From positions 3,038,001 through 3,102,000 of the forward strand of contig NZ_CP009520.1 of NCBI RefSeq assembly GCF_000969905.1: DNA of 64,000 bases, read 5' to 3'. The first letter of the stretch is position 1, and every line of letters starts with the position of its first letter. Shown in pieces: positions 15,723 to 25,153 of this stretch. This stretch comes from Methanosarcina vacuolata Z-761 (GTDB lineage: Archaea; Halobacteriota; Methanosarcinia; Methanosarcinales; Methanosarcinaceae). The notes below the pieces were generated by a model that made no database searches, was not told the DNA's origin, and saw only the letters and a program-made list of their open reading frames with translations. Made by a program: the position numbers and the translations under genes.

Positions 15723-15744
15723 TCAGGATAGTTTTTGGACGGCA
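15598..15744. repeat. 31-bp tandem repeat, about 4.7 units, running into an ABC ATPase gene
   Basis: Units of ATCATGTTCATCAGATTAGT plus CGTTGGATGGC lie at 15621, 15652 and 15683, with diverged units on both sides. The array overlaps the last codons of the ATPase gene that ends at 15723, so the C-terminus of that protein derives from the repeat. Confidence 0.75.
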
Positions 15745-16661
15745 TACTTTGATTTCCAGCACCTCACCAATCTCCCCGAAACATCCCGTAGTTTCTGTGG
15801 CTTTTTACAAGCATCCGTTTTCTCCCGGCATAATCTGTAGTAAGAACAGCCTGAAAAACCATCAGACAGCTCTCCAACCTCCTCCGACACCACAACCTCA
15901 AGCGACATATACCGTGCTGCATCCAGAAGAGCACGCGTATAAGGATGCAGAGGCCGGTCAAACACATCATTTCCCTCTTCAACAATCTCACCTGCATACA
16001 TCACCAGTACCCGGTCCGAAATAGCCTTTGCTGCCTCAAGGTCGTGCGTAATAAACACCAGGCTGAGACCGCGTCTTTTCTGAATCTCTTTGAGCATCGT
16101 TACAATAAACGCCTGCACCGACACATCAAGCATCGAGGTCGCTTCGTCACAGACCAGCAACTCAGGCTCCAGAGCAAGCGCCCTGGCAATTACTATCCTC
16201 TGCAGTTCCCCTCCTGACAGCTCATGAGGGTATCGGGTCTTGTGCTCCGCAGAAAGCCCTACCTCTGCAAAAAGGGCATCTACATTTGCCGAAATCTCTT
16301 CTTTGGAAAAAACTCCGCAAATCACTAATGGCTCGGCAACCGACCGTTCAACCGTCCACCTCGGATCAACCACATCATCTGGGTTCTGGGGGATCAACTG
16401 GATTTTTCCCATAAACTTCCTGAGATTATTCCAGTTCATCCCTGTCAGTTTTGCCCCATCGAAAAACACTTCCCCTGAAACAGGCGCAAGTTGCTGGACA
16501 AGCATCTTTGCAAGCGTTGACTTTCCACACCCCGACTCCCCGACAATAGCTACCGTTTCACCCGGACAAACCTCAAGACCAACGCCATAGACGGCTGTTT
16601 TTTTAATAGTTTTGATCAGTCCTGATGTGTAAACGTAACGCAGGTTCTCTGCCTTAAGCAT
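15723..16661 (-). CDS. ABC transporter ATP-binding protein, Dpp/Opp/Nik type (second ATPase)
   Basis: It has Walker A (AIVGESGCGKSTL), ABC signature (LSGGELQRIVIARAL), Walker B (LLVCDEATSMLDV) and the H-loop (VFITHDLEAAKA). The C-terminal extension with CSYYRLCREKTDACK is the cysteine-bearing oligopeptide/nickel transporter tail, which in several relatives binds an Fe-S cluster. It overlaps the preceding ATPase gene by 8 bases, so the two ATPases are co-translated. They form the motor of the importer whose permeases are at 17594-19367. The final residues fall in a tandem repeat. Confidence 0.92.
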   Translation of the reverse strand: MLKAENLRYVYTSGLIKTIKKTAVYGVGLEVCPGETVAIVGESGCGKSTLAKMLVQQLAPVSGEVFFDGAKLTGMNWNNLRKFMGKIQLIPQNPDDVVDPRWTVERSVAEPLVICGVFSKEEISANVDALFAEVGLSAEHKTRYPHELSGGELQRIVIARALALEPELLVCDEATSMLDVSVQAFIVTMLKEIQKRRGLSLVFITHDLEAAKAISDRVLVMYAGEIVEEGNDVFDRPLHPYTRALLDAARYMSLEVVVSEEVGELSDGFSGCSYYRLCREKTDACKKPQKLRDVSGRLVRCWKSKYAVQKLS

Positions 16662-17592
16662 ACATCCAGCACCTCACACATCTTCCGTTCATATCCACAA
16701 CCGGCGGATTCTTCAGGCACCTGTCCATTTTATACGGGCATCGAGGATGAAACCTGCATCCTTCAGGCACCTCGATCATCGAAGGTGACAAGCCTGGAAT
16801 TGGGTGCATACCACGCTCAGGCACCGCATCTAAAAGCGCCTGTGAATACGGATGCAAAGGTTCTTTGAAAAACACATCCTTTCCCGCAATCTCTATAATC
16901 TGCCCGCAATAGTTTACCGCGATTCTGTCTGACATCGCCCGGGCAAAACCTACATCATGCGTAATTAAAAGAAACGCACAGCCGTCCGAAGCAACCTTAT
17001 GAAATATTGCTGCAATATTGCGCTTCTTAAGCACATCAATACCTTTTGTCGGTTCATCAGCGATAATAAGTTCAGGATCTGCAGCCGTTCCCATTGCAAC
17101 CATCGCCCTTTGCAACATTCCGCCACTGTACTGGAACGGGTATTCCCTTTCCCGCACCTCAGGAGGGACGATATCAAAATACTTCAGAGCCCGGAATGTC
17201 CTGGCCTTTGAATCCTCTTTACTCATTCCAAGATGTGCCTGCATCGGCTCTGCAATCTGAGTGCCAACTCTTATTCCGGGATTCATCGCAAGATATGGAT
17301 TCTGGGCAATTGATGCAACCGTTTTGCCGCGGACTTTTTGCATTTCCTTCTCGGAAAGAGCTGAAATTTCCGTACCGTCAAGTTCTACTTTCCCGGAAAA
17401 CACCGCATTTGGAGGAAGCAACCGCATTATTGCCTGGCCAAGAATTGACTTGCCGCTACCTGACTCCCCAATCAGTGAAAAGATCTCGTGTTTGTTAATA
17501 GAAAATGTTGCATCATCAACCGCGTGAACTGTTCCCTGCCCGGTTGGGATTGTTACAGAAACACCGGATACTTTCAGTAATAAATCAGGCAT
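16654..17592 (-). CDS. ABC transporter ATP-binding protein, Dpp/Opp/Nik type (first ATPase)
   Basis: It has Walker A SLIGESGSGKSILG, signature YSGGMLQRAMVAMG, Walker B LIIADEPTKGIDV and H-loop LLITHDVGFARAM. The C-terminal region has GCRFHPRCPYKMDRC and the tail CVRCW, as expected for NikD/DppD/OppD proteins. The ATG at 17592 (MPDLLLKVSGVSVT) is chosen over 17616 because GGGAGG lies directly before it. The gene begins right after the permease gene that ends at 17594 and overlaps the second ATPase gene, so it is part of one operon. Confidence 0.92.
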   Translation of the reverse strand: MPDLLLKVSGVSVTIPTGQGTVHAVDDATFSINKHEIFSLIGESGSGKSILGQAIMRLLPPNAVFSGKVELDGTEISALSEKEMQKVRGKTVASIAQNPYLAMNPGIRVGTQIAEPMQAHLGMSKEDSKARTFRALKYFDIVPPEVREREYPFQYSGGMLQRAMVAMGTAADPELIIADEPTKGIDVLKKRNIAAIFHKVASDGCAFLLITHDVGFARAMSDRIAVNYCGQIIEIAGKDVFFKEPLHPYSQALLDAVPERGMHPIPGLSPSMIEVPEGCRFHPRCPYKMDRCLKNPPVVDMNGRCVRCWMYA

Positions 17593-17593
17593 A

Positions 17594-18433
17594 TCAGAAC
17601 CTCCCTTCAAGTTCAATATTTTTCATCTTCTGGTCAAGTGCATCCCGCAACCCGTCGCCGAAGTAGTTGAATGCAAGAACAGTTATCATTATAAAAAGCC
17701 CCGGGAAAAGCATCAGCCAGGGAGCAGTTGTGACATACGTACGGCCTGCATTCAGCATTGCACCCCATTCCGGTGTTGACGGCTGCACCCCAAGCCCAAG
17801 GAAACTTAAGCCGGCCGCTGCAAGAATCACATTTCCAATTCCAAGCGATGCCATAATCAAAACCGGAGAGATAATGTTTGGAAGAACATGCTTTATCATC
17901 ACATAAGTGTTTGAAGCACCAACCCACCTGGATGCCCGAACGTAGCCTTTTGTCTTGACATCAAGTGTTGAACCGCGTGCAACTCTTGCAAATACCGTCC
18001 ACTCGACAGCAATTAAAGCAAGCATCATGTTTTCCATCCCCTGTCCCAGAAACGCGGTAATTGCAAGTGCCAGAAACATCGACGGAAAAGCAAGGAAACT
18101 ATCCGTTAACCGCATGATAACCTCATCCAGCCACCCGCCGTAATATCCTGCCAGAACGCCAAGTGTTATTCCTATTGCAAGCGAAACGCTGACAACCGCA
18201 AACCCGACGAAAAGGGATGCTCGCGCACCGTACATCACCATTGTCAGGATATCGCGGCCAAGGTTATCGGTACCGAACAGGTGGTCAGAAGACGGAGGAA
18301 GCAGACGGTTTTGCAAATCCTTTTCCGTGTAGTCATAAGGAGCTAAAACACCGGCAAACACAGCTATGAAGATAAGCCCGCAAAGAATCATCAGGGAAAA
18401 AGCAATCTGCCGGTTTTTAAGAAGTTTTATCAT
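17594..18433 (-). CDS. ABC transporter permease, DppC/NikC type
   Basis: The 279-residue inner-membrane permease has an N-terminal segment (IAFSLMILCGLIFIAVFAGV), the OppC motif (HLFGTDNLGRDI) and about six membrane helices. The EAA loop that contacts the ATPases, RASRWVGASNTYVMIKHVLP, is in place. It pairs with the DppB-type permease encoded just upstream, with a 17-base overlap. Together they form the channel for nickel, nickel-chelate or peptide import. Substrate cannot be read from the permease alone. Confidence 0.92.
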   Translation of the reverse strand: MIKLLKNRQIAFSLMILCGLIFIAVFAGVLAPYDYTEKDLQNRLLPPSSDHLFGTDNLGRDILTMVMYGARASLFVGFAVVSVSLAIGITLGVLAGYYGGWLDEVIMRLTDSFLAFPSMFLALAITAFLGQGMENMMLALIAVEWTVFARVARGSTLDVKTKGYVRASRWVGASNTYVMIKHVLPNIISPVLIMASLGIGNVILAAAGLSFLGLGVQPSTPEWGAMLNAGRTYVTTAPWLMLFPGLFIMITVLAFNYFGDGLRDALDQKMKNIELEGRF

Positions 18434-19367
18434 AGCGTATCTCCGGGTTTGCCCAAACGTAGACCAAATCTACAAAGAAGTTGACCAGAAGGAAAATGAC
18501 AGCAACAAAGAGCACTGAACCCTGTACCATCATATAATCGTGGGAAAGAATTGAGTCCACCACAAGATTTCCAATACCCGACCATCCGAAAATTGTCTCA
18601 ACAACAACCGAGCCGTTTAAGAGAAAACCAGTTGACAGACCGACCACCGTGATAACCGGAACAAGTGCGTTTTTCAATGCGTGCCTGATGACAACGATTT
18701 TTTCCGAAAGCCCTTTTCCGCGTGCGGTCTGGATGTACTCCTTTCCCATGACATCCAGCATGCTTGAACGGATCATCCGCATCATTACAGCCGCTGAACC
18801 TGTCCCAAGAACAACTGCTGGCAGAATCATGTAGCTGATGTCTGTCCCGTGTCCAAATCCGGATGCTGGGAGCCAGTGAATGATTACCGAGAAGAAAATT
18901 ATCATCAGATAGGCTTGCCAGAAGTTCGGTATGGATACTCCGAGAAGAGCGCCAAAGCGGCAGGCGTCGTCAACAATAGTGTTATGTTTCAGAGCTGAGA
19001 CTATGCCGAGAGGGATGGCGATAACAAGAGCAATTGCAAGAGCGAGAACGGAAAGTTTCAGCGTATTTTTGAATGCATTCAGAACAGTTTCAAACACCGG
19101 CTGTTCGCTCATATACGAGTAACCAAAGTCTCCGACAGCCGCACCTTTGATCCAGTTCAGATACTGGATGTAAAACGGCTGGTCAAGACCGTGGGCTATG
19201 CGGAAAGCCTCGACAGCTGCTTCATCATATCCACCCGAGGGACTCGTCATCATAATCTCTGCTGGGTCTCCTGGCGCGATGTAGATGAGTGAAAAACTCA
19301 TGAATGAGGTAAATATGAGGACCGGGATGAGATACAGAGCCCGGCGGATGAAATACTCATTTAGCAT
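18417..19367 (-). CDS. ABC transporter permease, DppB/NikB type
   Basis: The 316-residue permease has the family N-terminus (YFIRRALYLIPVLIFTSFMS then SLIYIAPGDPAEI), six membrane segments and an EAA loop (IQTARGKGLSEKIVVIRHAL). It overlaps the DppC-type permease gene by 17 bases. The gap of about 255 bases to the upstream methyltransferase gene is filled partly by a 12-bp tandem repeat (19428-19547), so transcription may either read through or restart there. Confidence 0.92.
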   Translation of the reverse strand: MLNEYFIRRALYLIPVLIFTSFMSFSLIYIAPGDPAEIMMTSPSGGYDEAAVEAFRIAHGLDQPFYIQYLNWIKGAAVGDFGYSYMSEQPVFETVLNAFKNTLKLSVLALAIALVIAIPLGIVSALKHNTIVDDACRFGALLGVSIPNFWQAYLMIIFFSVIIHWLPASGFGHGTDISYMILPAVVLGTGSAAVMMRMIRSSMLDVMGKEYIQTARGKGLSEKIVVIRHALKNALVPVITVVGLSTGFLLNGSVVVETIFGWSGIGNLVVDSILSHDYMMVQGSVLFVAVIFLLVNFFVDLVYVWANPEIRYDKTS

Positions 19368-19427
19368 TGCAGTGCCTCTGGAAAACTTCCCCTCTTCCTT
19401 GCAGAAATGAGATCCAGAAATTCCAGG

Positions 19428-19547
19428 TATGATGCCGAATATGATGCCGAATATGATGCCGAGTATGATGCCGAGTATGATGCCGAGTATGATGCCGAGT
19501 ATGATGCCGAGTATGATGCCGAGTATGATGCCGAGTATGATGCTGCG
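19428..19547. repeat. 12-bp tandem repeat, 10 units
   Basis: TATGATGCCGAG is repeated ten times (the first two and last units vary by one to three bases) between the methyltransferase and permease genes. Because 12 is a multiple of three it creates long periodic frames on both strands that are not genes. Confidence 0.92.
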
Positions 19548-19622
19548 TATTCTTTTGGATCACATTTCAGCAAAAACGAACAATATCTGTCATCTGCAAT
19601 TTTGTATTCCATTTTTTATTCC

Positions 19623-20315
19623 TCAACATTTTATTCCGGTGGCCAGATATGGAACAGATAAATAGTCATAACCTTCCGGATCGCATCTTTTCATATACTC
19701 TGCATACTCGGGAAGAGATTTCCAGGAGACCTCAGAAAACCCATTATTTTCCATGATGTCTGTAATCATTTCAGGCGAGTTGCTGTCATAAAGCGGAAGA
19801 TACTCAATTAATTCATCATGATTCCTTTCTTCCTGGTTGTAATTCCTGTTTGGAACGTATCCTGGCTGGAACCATTGGCCGTCAATTGCAAGAATCCTGC
19901 CCCCGGGTACCAGAACGCGGCAGCATTCACTAAAGAATTTATCATGGTCTGTGAGTGTCCAGAGAAGGTGCATGTTTACGATAACATCAAACGTATTGTT
20001 TTCAAAAGGCAGGTTTTCTCCATCACCTTCAACAAACTTAATTGACAGATTACGGTTCTTTGCCCCTTCTTTTGCACGTGCAAGCATCTCTTCTGAGATA
20101 TCAAGAGCAGTGACATTGTGTTCCATTTCGGCAAAAACAAATGCCTGGATACCAGGCCCTGTTCCGATATCAAGGACATTGAGTTTTTTACCAGCTGGCA
20201 GCTTCTCTAAAAAGAGTTTTTGCATCAGGAGAATCTCTTCATCAAGGTGGTCACGATACATTTTCCGGTAATTTGGACTGATCTGATTCCAGTGTGCTGT
20301 AATTTTGTCTTTCAT
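19623..20315 (-). CDS. class I SAM-dependent methyltransferase linked to the ABC importer
   Basis: The 230-residue enzyme has motif I VLDIGTGPGIQAFVFAEM, the acidic post-I residue in VTALDISEEML, and motifs EGDGENLPFENNTFDVIVNM and HLLWTL. It starts 11 bases after the stop of the binding-protein gene at 20327, so the two are translated from one message (GAGGGAT before the ATG). Two related methyltransferases lie at 24112 and 25310, also next to binding-protein genes. The (H/Y)LLWTL segment is common to all three. The substrate is unknown; a small imported or secreted metal ligand is one possibility. Confidence 0.87.
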   Translation of the reverse strand: MKDKITAHWNQISPNYRKMYRDHLDEEILLMQKLFLEKLPAGKKLNVLDIGTGPGIQAFVFAEMEHNVTALDISEEMLARAKEGAKNRNLSIKFVEGDGENLPFENNTFDVIVNMHLLWTLTDHDKFFSECCRVLVPGGRILAIDGQWFQPGYVPNRNYNQEERNHDELIEYLPLYDSNSPEMITDIMENNGFSEVSWKSLPEYAEYMKRCDPEGYDYLSVPYLATGIKC

Positions 20316-20326
20316 TTTTTAATCCC

Positions 20327-21889
20327 TCAGGCAAGTTCCATTTTCGTTGTAATGAACGTGTATTCATTTGGATAAATTTCAAAACCTTTGAGATTGGGGG
20401 AGAGTCCGTCAATTTCTTTCTTGTATGCTATACAGACCAGTACTGCATCATTCTGGACCTGTTCCTGAATCATGTCGTAGAGTTCTGCACGTTTTTCTTT
20501 GTCTGTCTCAGCCCTTGCTTCAAGAATCCACTTATCAACCTGAGGATTAGAATAGCGTAGCCATGTGGATGCGTAGGTTCCGTTTGAAAGGAAGTGGCTG
20601 GACACGAAATAGTCAGGATCTCCTACAGGTGCAACACCCCAGGAATAGAGTGCAAGGTCATAATTTCCGGCTACTGCATCAGCGCTAATTGAATTTGTTT
20701 CGGCAATTTTTATTGTAGTGGTGATGCCGATTTTTTCAAGCTGAGCGGCAATTACTTCTGCCATTGGCTGGTGTGCTGCCTGTTTTGTATAAGTCTGGAT
20801 TTCAATTGTAAACGGCTTACCGTTGTAGTAGAGTTTGCCATCACTTCCCTGTTTAATTCCTGCCTCAGCAAAGAGTTTCAGAGCTTTTTCAGGGTTATAA
20901 GCGTAGGCTTCAATTTTGTCGTTCGCACTCCATGGCATGATGTCAGGGAATATTCCGATTGCTGGAGAGCCGGCAACACCTTCGAGGGCTGTGTCAACGA
21001 TCTCCTGGCGATCAATTGCATAATTGAGTGCCTGACGAACTCTTACATCGTTGAATGGTGCTTTTCCTTCGTTAATGTACATGAAGTAGGTTCTAAGCGT
21101 TTCTCGGGATACGATATTAATATCAGGATTAGCTTCAAGAGTTGTGTACTCGCTTTGCAGGACATCTCTTGTAATGTCAACATCGCCTGATTTGAGCAGA
21201 AGAGTTCTTGCAGCGGCATCTTTGCTGTACTGGATAGCTATCCTGTCAATTTTTGGCGATCCGCCCCAGTAATCAGGATTCTTTACCAGTTCTATACTGG
21301 CACCAGGCTCAAATGAGATAAACTTGTATGGTCCTGTTCCAACCGGTTCTTTGTCGAGATCACTGGCTTTAGGACTTACAATTGACATGACGGTGTCTGT
21401 AAACATGAGAATCGTTGGCGCGTATGTTTCATTTGTTTCCACAACGATTGTGTAGTCATCGGTTTTGTAGACGTCTTTGATAAAAGAGTATTCTGCAGAA
21501 CGGCTGTTTGATGGGTCAAGTACACGGTTAATGGAATAAATTACAGCGTCAGCATTCATTTTTGTTCCGTCATGGAAGGTTACATTCTTGCGGAGCTGAA
21601 TTTCCCATTCGGTATCGTTTAACTGTTTATAGCCTGTTGCAAGTTCAGGCTGGAGACTCATATTTTCGTCGTAAGAGAAGAGCGTCTCATAGACTCCAAT
21701 TCTTCGCATAGGCCAGCCTTCCCATGAAATGGAGGGATCAAGGCTTCCTCCTGTATCAGGGCCAGTCGTGAGAGCTACACGAAGAACTTTTTCTTCAGAA
21801 CCCTCTGTCTGAGCACAACCCGAACAGATGACGACTGCAATAAAAAAGACTGCAGTGCAAGCAAATGATAACTTCACCCTTAACGCCAT
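20327..21889 (-). CDS. ABC transporter substrate-binding lipoprotein (SBP family 5), copy 1
   Basis: The protein begins with a signal peptide and lipobox ending ICSGC (Cys about residue 25). A full SBP family 5 (oligopeptide/nickel binding) domain follows, with VGTGPYKFISFEPGASIELV (the family signature, about residues 180-200) and NPDYWGG. It captures the ligand outside the membrane for the importer encoded downstream. GAGGT lies 6 bases before the ATG. It is followed after 11 bases by a methyltransferase gene. It is close to copies at 22241 and 26282, and a 55-bp stretch is identical in all three. Confidence 0.92.
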   Translation of the reverse strand: MALRVKLSFACTAVFFIAVVICSGCAQTEGSEEKVLRVALTTGPDTGGSLDPSISWEGWPMRRIGVYETLFSYDENMSLQPELATGYKQLNDTEWEIQLRKNVTFHDGTKMNADAVIYSINRVLDPSNSRSAEYSFIKDVYKTDDYTIVVETNETYAPTILMFTDTVMSIVSPKASDLDKEPVGTGPYKFISFEPGASIELVKNPDYWGGSPKIDRIAIQYSKDAAARTLLLKSGDVDITRDVLQSEYTTLEANPDINIVSRETLRTYFMYINEGKAPFNDVRVRQALNYAIDRQEIVDTALEGVAGSPAIGIFPDIMPWSANDKIEAYAYNPEKALKLFAEAGIKQGSDGKLYYNGKPFTIEIQTYTKQAAHQPMAEVIAAQLEKIGITTTIKIAETNSISADAVAGNYDLALYSWGVAPVGDPDYFVSSHFLSNGTYASTWLRYSNPQVDKWILEARAETDKEKRAELYDMIQEQVQNDAVLVCIAYKKEIDGLSPNLKGFEIYPNEYTFITTKMELA

Positions 21890-22240
21890 GTCAATACCTC
21901 TTATAGTCTAAAAAATTGTAATTATTCGGCTGGGTAATAATAGCATATCGTAACTATCCAGCCTAGATAAAACAATATCAATATTCATTTTTCACTTTAC
22001 TGATTTTTCCGGAATGAAGAAACCTTGAAAATATCCGTTTCCAAACATAATCCTGTTATTTCAGAGATTGTTCACGGCATGTTGTTATCGTATGTCGTTG
22101 TCGTAAAAGGAGAGACCCATTATAACTCACTACAGAAGTTTTCTCCTCTGCAAATCTCTCCCCTGGGACATACATTTCTACAAATAACATCAAACCTGCT
22201 GTCTGCAAACGTTAGCTTTTCCTTGCGTCCTCCTGTAAAT
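21890..22240. other. gap between binding-protein genes, with part of a MITE
   Basis: Positions 21951-21987 (TAACTATCCAGCCTAGATAA and onward) match the left end of the element at 57103. An AT-rich inverted motif, ATTATT-N7-GTAATAAT, lies at about 21921-21943 and may be an operator. No gene is supported. A 123-codon plus frame reaching into 22396 is antisense to the downstream binding-protein gene and is rejected. Confidence 0.5.
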
Positions 22241-23818
22241 TTATGCAAATCCGATGTCCTTGGTGATGATTGTGTACTCGTTTGGATACATCACAAAGCC
22301 TTCAACATTCGAGGAAAGAGCATAAATTTCGTTGGCATAGAATACGGGCAGTACTGGTGCATCTTCCTGAATATGTTCCTGGACCTTATCATATAGTTCG
22401 GCCCGTTTCTCTGTGTCAGATTCGTTTCTTGCTTCGAGAATCCATTCGTCTACCTGAGGGTTTGAATAGCGGAGCCAGCCTGATGCATAGCTTCCGGTAG
22501 ATAGGAAATGGGTTGAAAGGAAGTAATCGGGATCTCCGATCGGGGCCGTGTTCCATGCACTGAGGGAGAAATCATATGTCCCTGCAAGAGCGTTTTCTTT
22601 AAGTGCGGCACTTTCCAGAATTGTGACCTTTGAGGTGATGCCAATGTCTTCCAGCTCTGAGGCGATTACTTCCGCACTCGGCTGAAGAGCTGCACGTTTT
22701 GTGTAGGTCTGGATTTCAACGGTGAAGGGTTTCCCGTTGTAGTACAGCTTACCATCTGTGCCTTTCGTGATTCCTGCTTCTTCGAAGAGTTCCAGAGCTT
22801 TTTCAGGGTTATATTCGTAGGATTTAATCCGGTCGTTTGCGTTCCATGGCATGATATTTGTGAATACCCCCGTTGCCGGGATACCGGAGACTCCTTCAAG
22901 CGCTGTATCTACGATTTCCTGGCGGTTGATCGCATAAGAGAGGCCCTGGCGGACTCTGGTGTCGTTGAATGGGGCTTTGCCACCATTTACATAAAGGAAG
23001 TACGTGCGCAGGGTTTCTCTGGAAGTGACGTTTATATCAGAATTATTCTTAAGTGCTGAATACTCGCTCTGGAGTGGATCTCTGGCAATGTCTACATCTC
23101 CTGATTTTATCAGCATGGTTCTGGCCGTGCTGTCTTTATTATACTGTATGAGTACGCGGTCAACTTTTGCTTCCCCACCCCAGTAATCAGGATTCTTTTC
23201 GAGTTCAAGGCTTGTACCCGGTTCGAAGGACACAAACTTGAAAGGTCCGGTCCCAACAGGTTCGGTGTCAAGGTTTTCTGCTTTTGGACTTACAATAGAC
23301 ATGATAGGGTCTACAAGGGATGAAATTAATGGAGCGCAAGTGCCATTGGTTTCAATAACAATGGTGTAATCCCCGGTTTTTTGTACATCTTTGATGAAGG
23401 AGTACTCGGATGATCTGCTGTTTGACGGGTCAAGCACTCTGTTCAGCGAAAAGAGAACCGCATCAGCATCCATTTTTGTCCCATCATGGAAGGTTACACC
23501 CTTACGGAGCTGAATTTCCCATTCGGTATCGTTTAACTGTTTATAGCCTGTTGCAAGTTTGGGCATGAGGTTCATGTCTGCATCATAATAAAACAGGGTT
23601 TCATAGATGCCTGCCTGATGAACATACCAACCTGTCCAGCCGTTGGCAGGGTCAAGACTGCCGCCAGTATCAGGCCCTTCGTTAAAAACTACACGAAGAA
23701 CTTTTTCTTTAGACGCCTCTTCAGTATTATCAACACATCCTGCACAGAGCAGTGCTACAATCAGAATAACGGCAATAGCAGGGACGGAGAGTTTTATTTT
23801 CAGTTTATTAAATTTCAC
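22241..23818 (-). CDS. ABC transporter substrate-binding lipoprotein (SBP family 5), copy 2
   Basis: The signal peptide has lipobox ALLCAGC. The mature protein contains GPDTGGSLDPANGWTGWYVH and VGTGPFKFVSFEPGTSLELE, the family 5 signature. A GTG at 23818 (MKFNKLKIKLSV) after GGTG is preferred to a TTG at 23830. It is clearly paralogous to copies 1 and 3; differences concentrate in the ligand-cleft halves, which suggests different ligands for the same importer. It is separated from copy 1 by 351 bases, so it may have its own promoter. Confidence 0.92.
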   Translation of the reverse strand: MKFNKLKIKLSVPAIAVILIVALLCAGCVDNTEEASKEKVLRVVFNEGPDTGGSLDPANGWTGWYVHQAGIYETLFYYDADMNLMPKLATGYKQLNDTEWEIQLRKGVTFHDGTKMDADAVLFSLNRVLDPSNSRSSEYSFIKDVQKTGDYTIVIETNGTCAPLISSLVDPIMSIVSPKAENLDTEPVGTGPFKFVSFEPGTSLELEKNPDYWGGEAKVDRVLIQYNKDSTARTMLIKSGDVDIARDPLQSEYSALKNNSDINVTSRETLRTYFLYVNGGKAPFNDTRVRQGLSYAINRQEIVDTALEGVSGIPATGVFTNIMPWNANDRIKSYEYNPEKALELFEEAGITKGTDGKLYYNGKPFTVEIQTYTKRAALQPSAEVIASELEDIGITSKVTILESAALKENALAGTYDFSLSAWNTAPIGDPDYFLSTHFLSTGSYASGWLRYSNPQVDEWILEARNESDTEKRAELYDKVQEHIQEDAPVLPVFYANEIYALSSNVEGFVMYPNEYTIITKDIGFA

Positions 23819-23843
23819 TATTAACACCAATATACATAAATAT

Positions 23844-23858
23844 TTAATAAATTATTAA
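23844..23858. promoter_or_regulatory. candidate AT-rich operator upstream of binding-protein copy 2
   Basis: TTAATAA-A-TTATTAA is a perfect inverted repeat 26 bases before the start codon. Related sequences occur at 24971-24984 and 25034-25046, in the divergent gap of the same cluster. AT-rich palindromes arise by chance in such DNA, so this is tentative. The gap 23859-24111 shows no gene. Confidence 0.3.
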
Positions 23859-24111
23859 CACTATTTTTAACTAAGTTATGTATAATGTATATTTAAGGTG
23901 TGTGATTTTATTCTATAGTTATGTAGATGATTTGATAAAATTCCGAGTTTTTTGAAATAGGAACTTTCCAATAAGCTGTATCAGTGATTGGACAGCTACT
24001 CTGTCGTCGGGTTTAATCAGACCATCATTTTGAGAAGTACTGAGTGTAATTTGTGAGATTCAGAGAGTCACTGTCAAAGCCGAGATAAAAGCACAAAAAA
24101 TTAGAAGGTTT

Positions 24112-24876
24112 TTATTCGCTCTTAATTCCAGAAATCATGTATCGATTAGTTGATGAGCTGATTTTTCGGTACCATGTCAACTCTTTTTTCTGATATTCCT
24201 GAATTTTTGAGAGATCATGAACATAAATATTAGAAAGACCTGCACTGGAAAAATATACCTTTGCCTTTTCCTGCGTAACTCCCCCCATATTTGGAAGAGC
24301 CTTCTCCACCGAATCAATATAATGATACTTTTCCTTTCGCAGCTTTGGTGTGAATAATTTTTCTAATGTATAAGTCATCTCTCTCCCGAGCTTTGCAGAC
24401 AACGTCCCGTTATCCCAGCATCCTTCAATAACAATAACAAAACCCCCGGGTTTGATAACGCGTTTCCAATCTAAGAGAGCTTTTTCAGGATGCGGCAGAG
24501 TCCAGAGTAGATGACGGTTTACAACAACATCAAAAGTATTGTCCTCAAATTGTGTCTGTTCAGCATCCCCGATTTCAAATGTCATTGAAAGCCCGCACTC
24601 CTTTGCTTTTTCTCGCCCGATGCTCATCATATTTTCTGAAAGATCGATTCCCTTGACACGATGCCCCATCTCGGAAAGAACTAATCCCATTGCACCGGTC
24701 CCGCACCCAACATCCAGAACATCCAGAGGTCTGTCAGGCAGCCTGACGGAAAAAGCTTCTTTCCACAATTCTCTTTCTCCATATGTTTTCATCCCATGGT
24801 TTACGTGACAGTCATAATTCCAGGCTCCTTCATCCCAGTACTCTCTGATCTCTTTTTTTAATGTAGCATCCTCCAT
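24112..24876 (-). CDS. class I SAM-dependent methyltransferase linked to the ABC importer
   Basis: The 254-residue enzyme has motif I VLDVGCGTGAMGLVLSEMGH, VKGIDLSENMM, EIGDAEQTQFEDNTFDVVVN and RHLLWTLPHPEKAL, in the order expected for a Rossmann-fold methyltransferase (Methyltransf_11/25 type). The C-terminal part (about residues 175-254) is longer than in the other two copies and includes VYFSSAGLSNIYVHDLSKIQ. AGGTGAG lies just before the ATG. It is divergent from the methyltransferase/binding-protein pair at 25310-27856 and stands upstream of binding-protein copy 2 in the same direction. Confidence 0.87.
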   Translation of the reverse strand: MEDATLKKEIREYWDEGAWNYDCHVNHGMKTYGERELWKEAFSVRLPDRPLDVLDVGCGTGAMGLVLSEMGHRVKGIDLSENMMSIGREKAKECGLSMTFEIGDAEQTQFEDNTFDVVVNRHLLWTLPHPEKALLDWKRVIKPGGFVIVIEGCWDNGTLSAKLGREMTYTLEKLFTPKLRKEKYHYIDSVEKALPNMGGVTQEKAKVYFSSAGLSNIYVHDLSKIQEYQKKELTWYRKISSSTNRYMISGIKSE

Positions 24877-25153
24877 CTAACTCACCTTTACATTTTACTC
24901 AGAATCCCATACAGAATATATATAAGTTATTTGCTATTTATCTTATTAAAATTATGAAATAAAGAGTATAAATAATAATTTATTGCTAATTATACTGATT
25001 TAAATACATAATCTTTATAAATAATAATACTAATTAATAATTTATTCTTACCCGATAAATGTAATTTTATGAAAAAAGATGTAAAAATTACAAACTGTCA
25101 TACCGGCTCTCATAATATCAATTATCGTTACGCAATCATTACGAGGGCAATTT

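Noticed and set aside
19357-19665. Periodic frames (DAEY and SYSA type repeats) on both strands
   Set aside because: They are translations of the 12-bp tandem array at 19428-19547 in different frames; no start signals or conserved domain.
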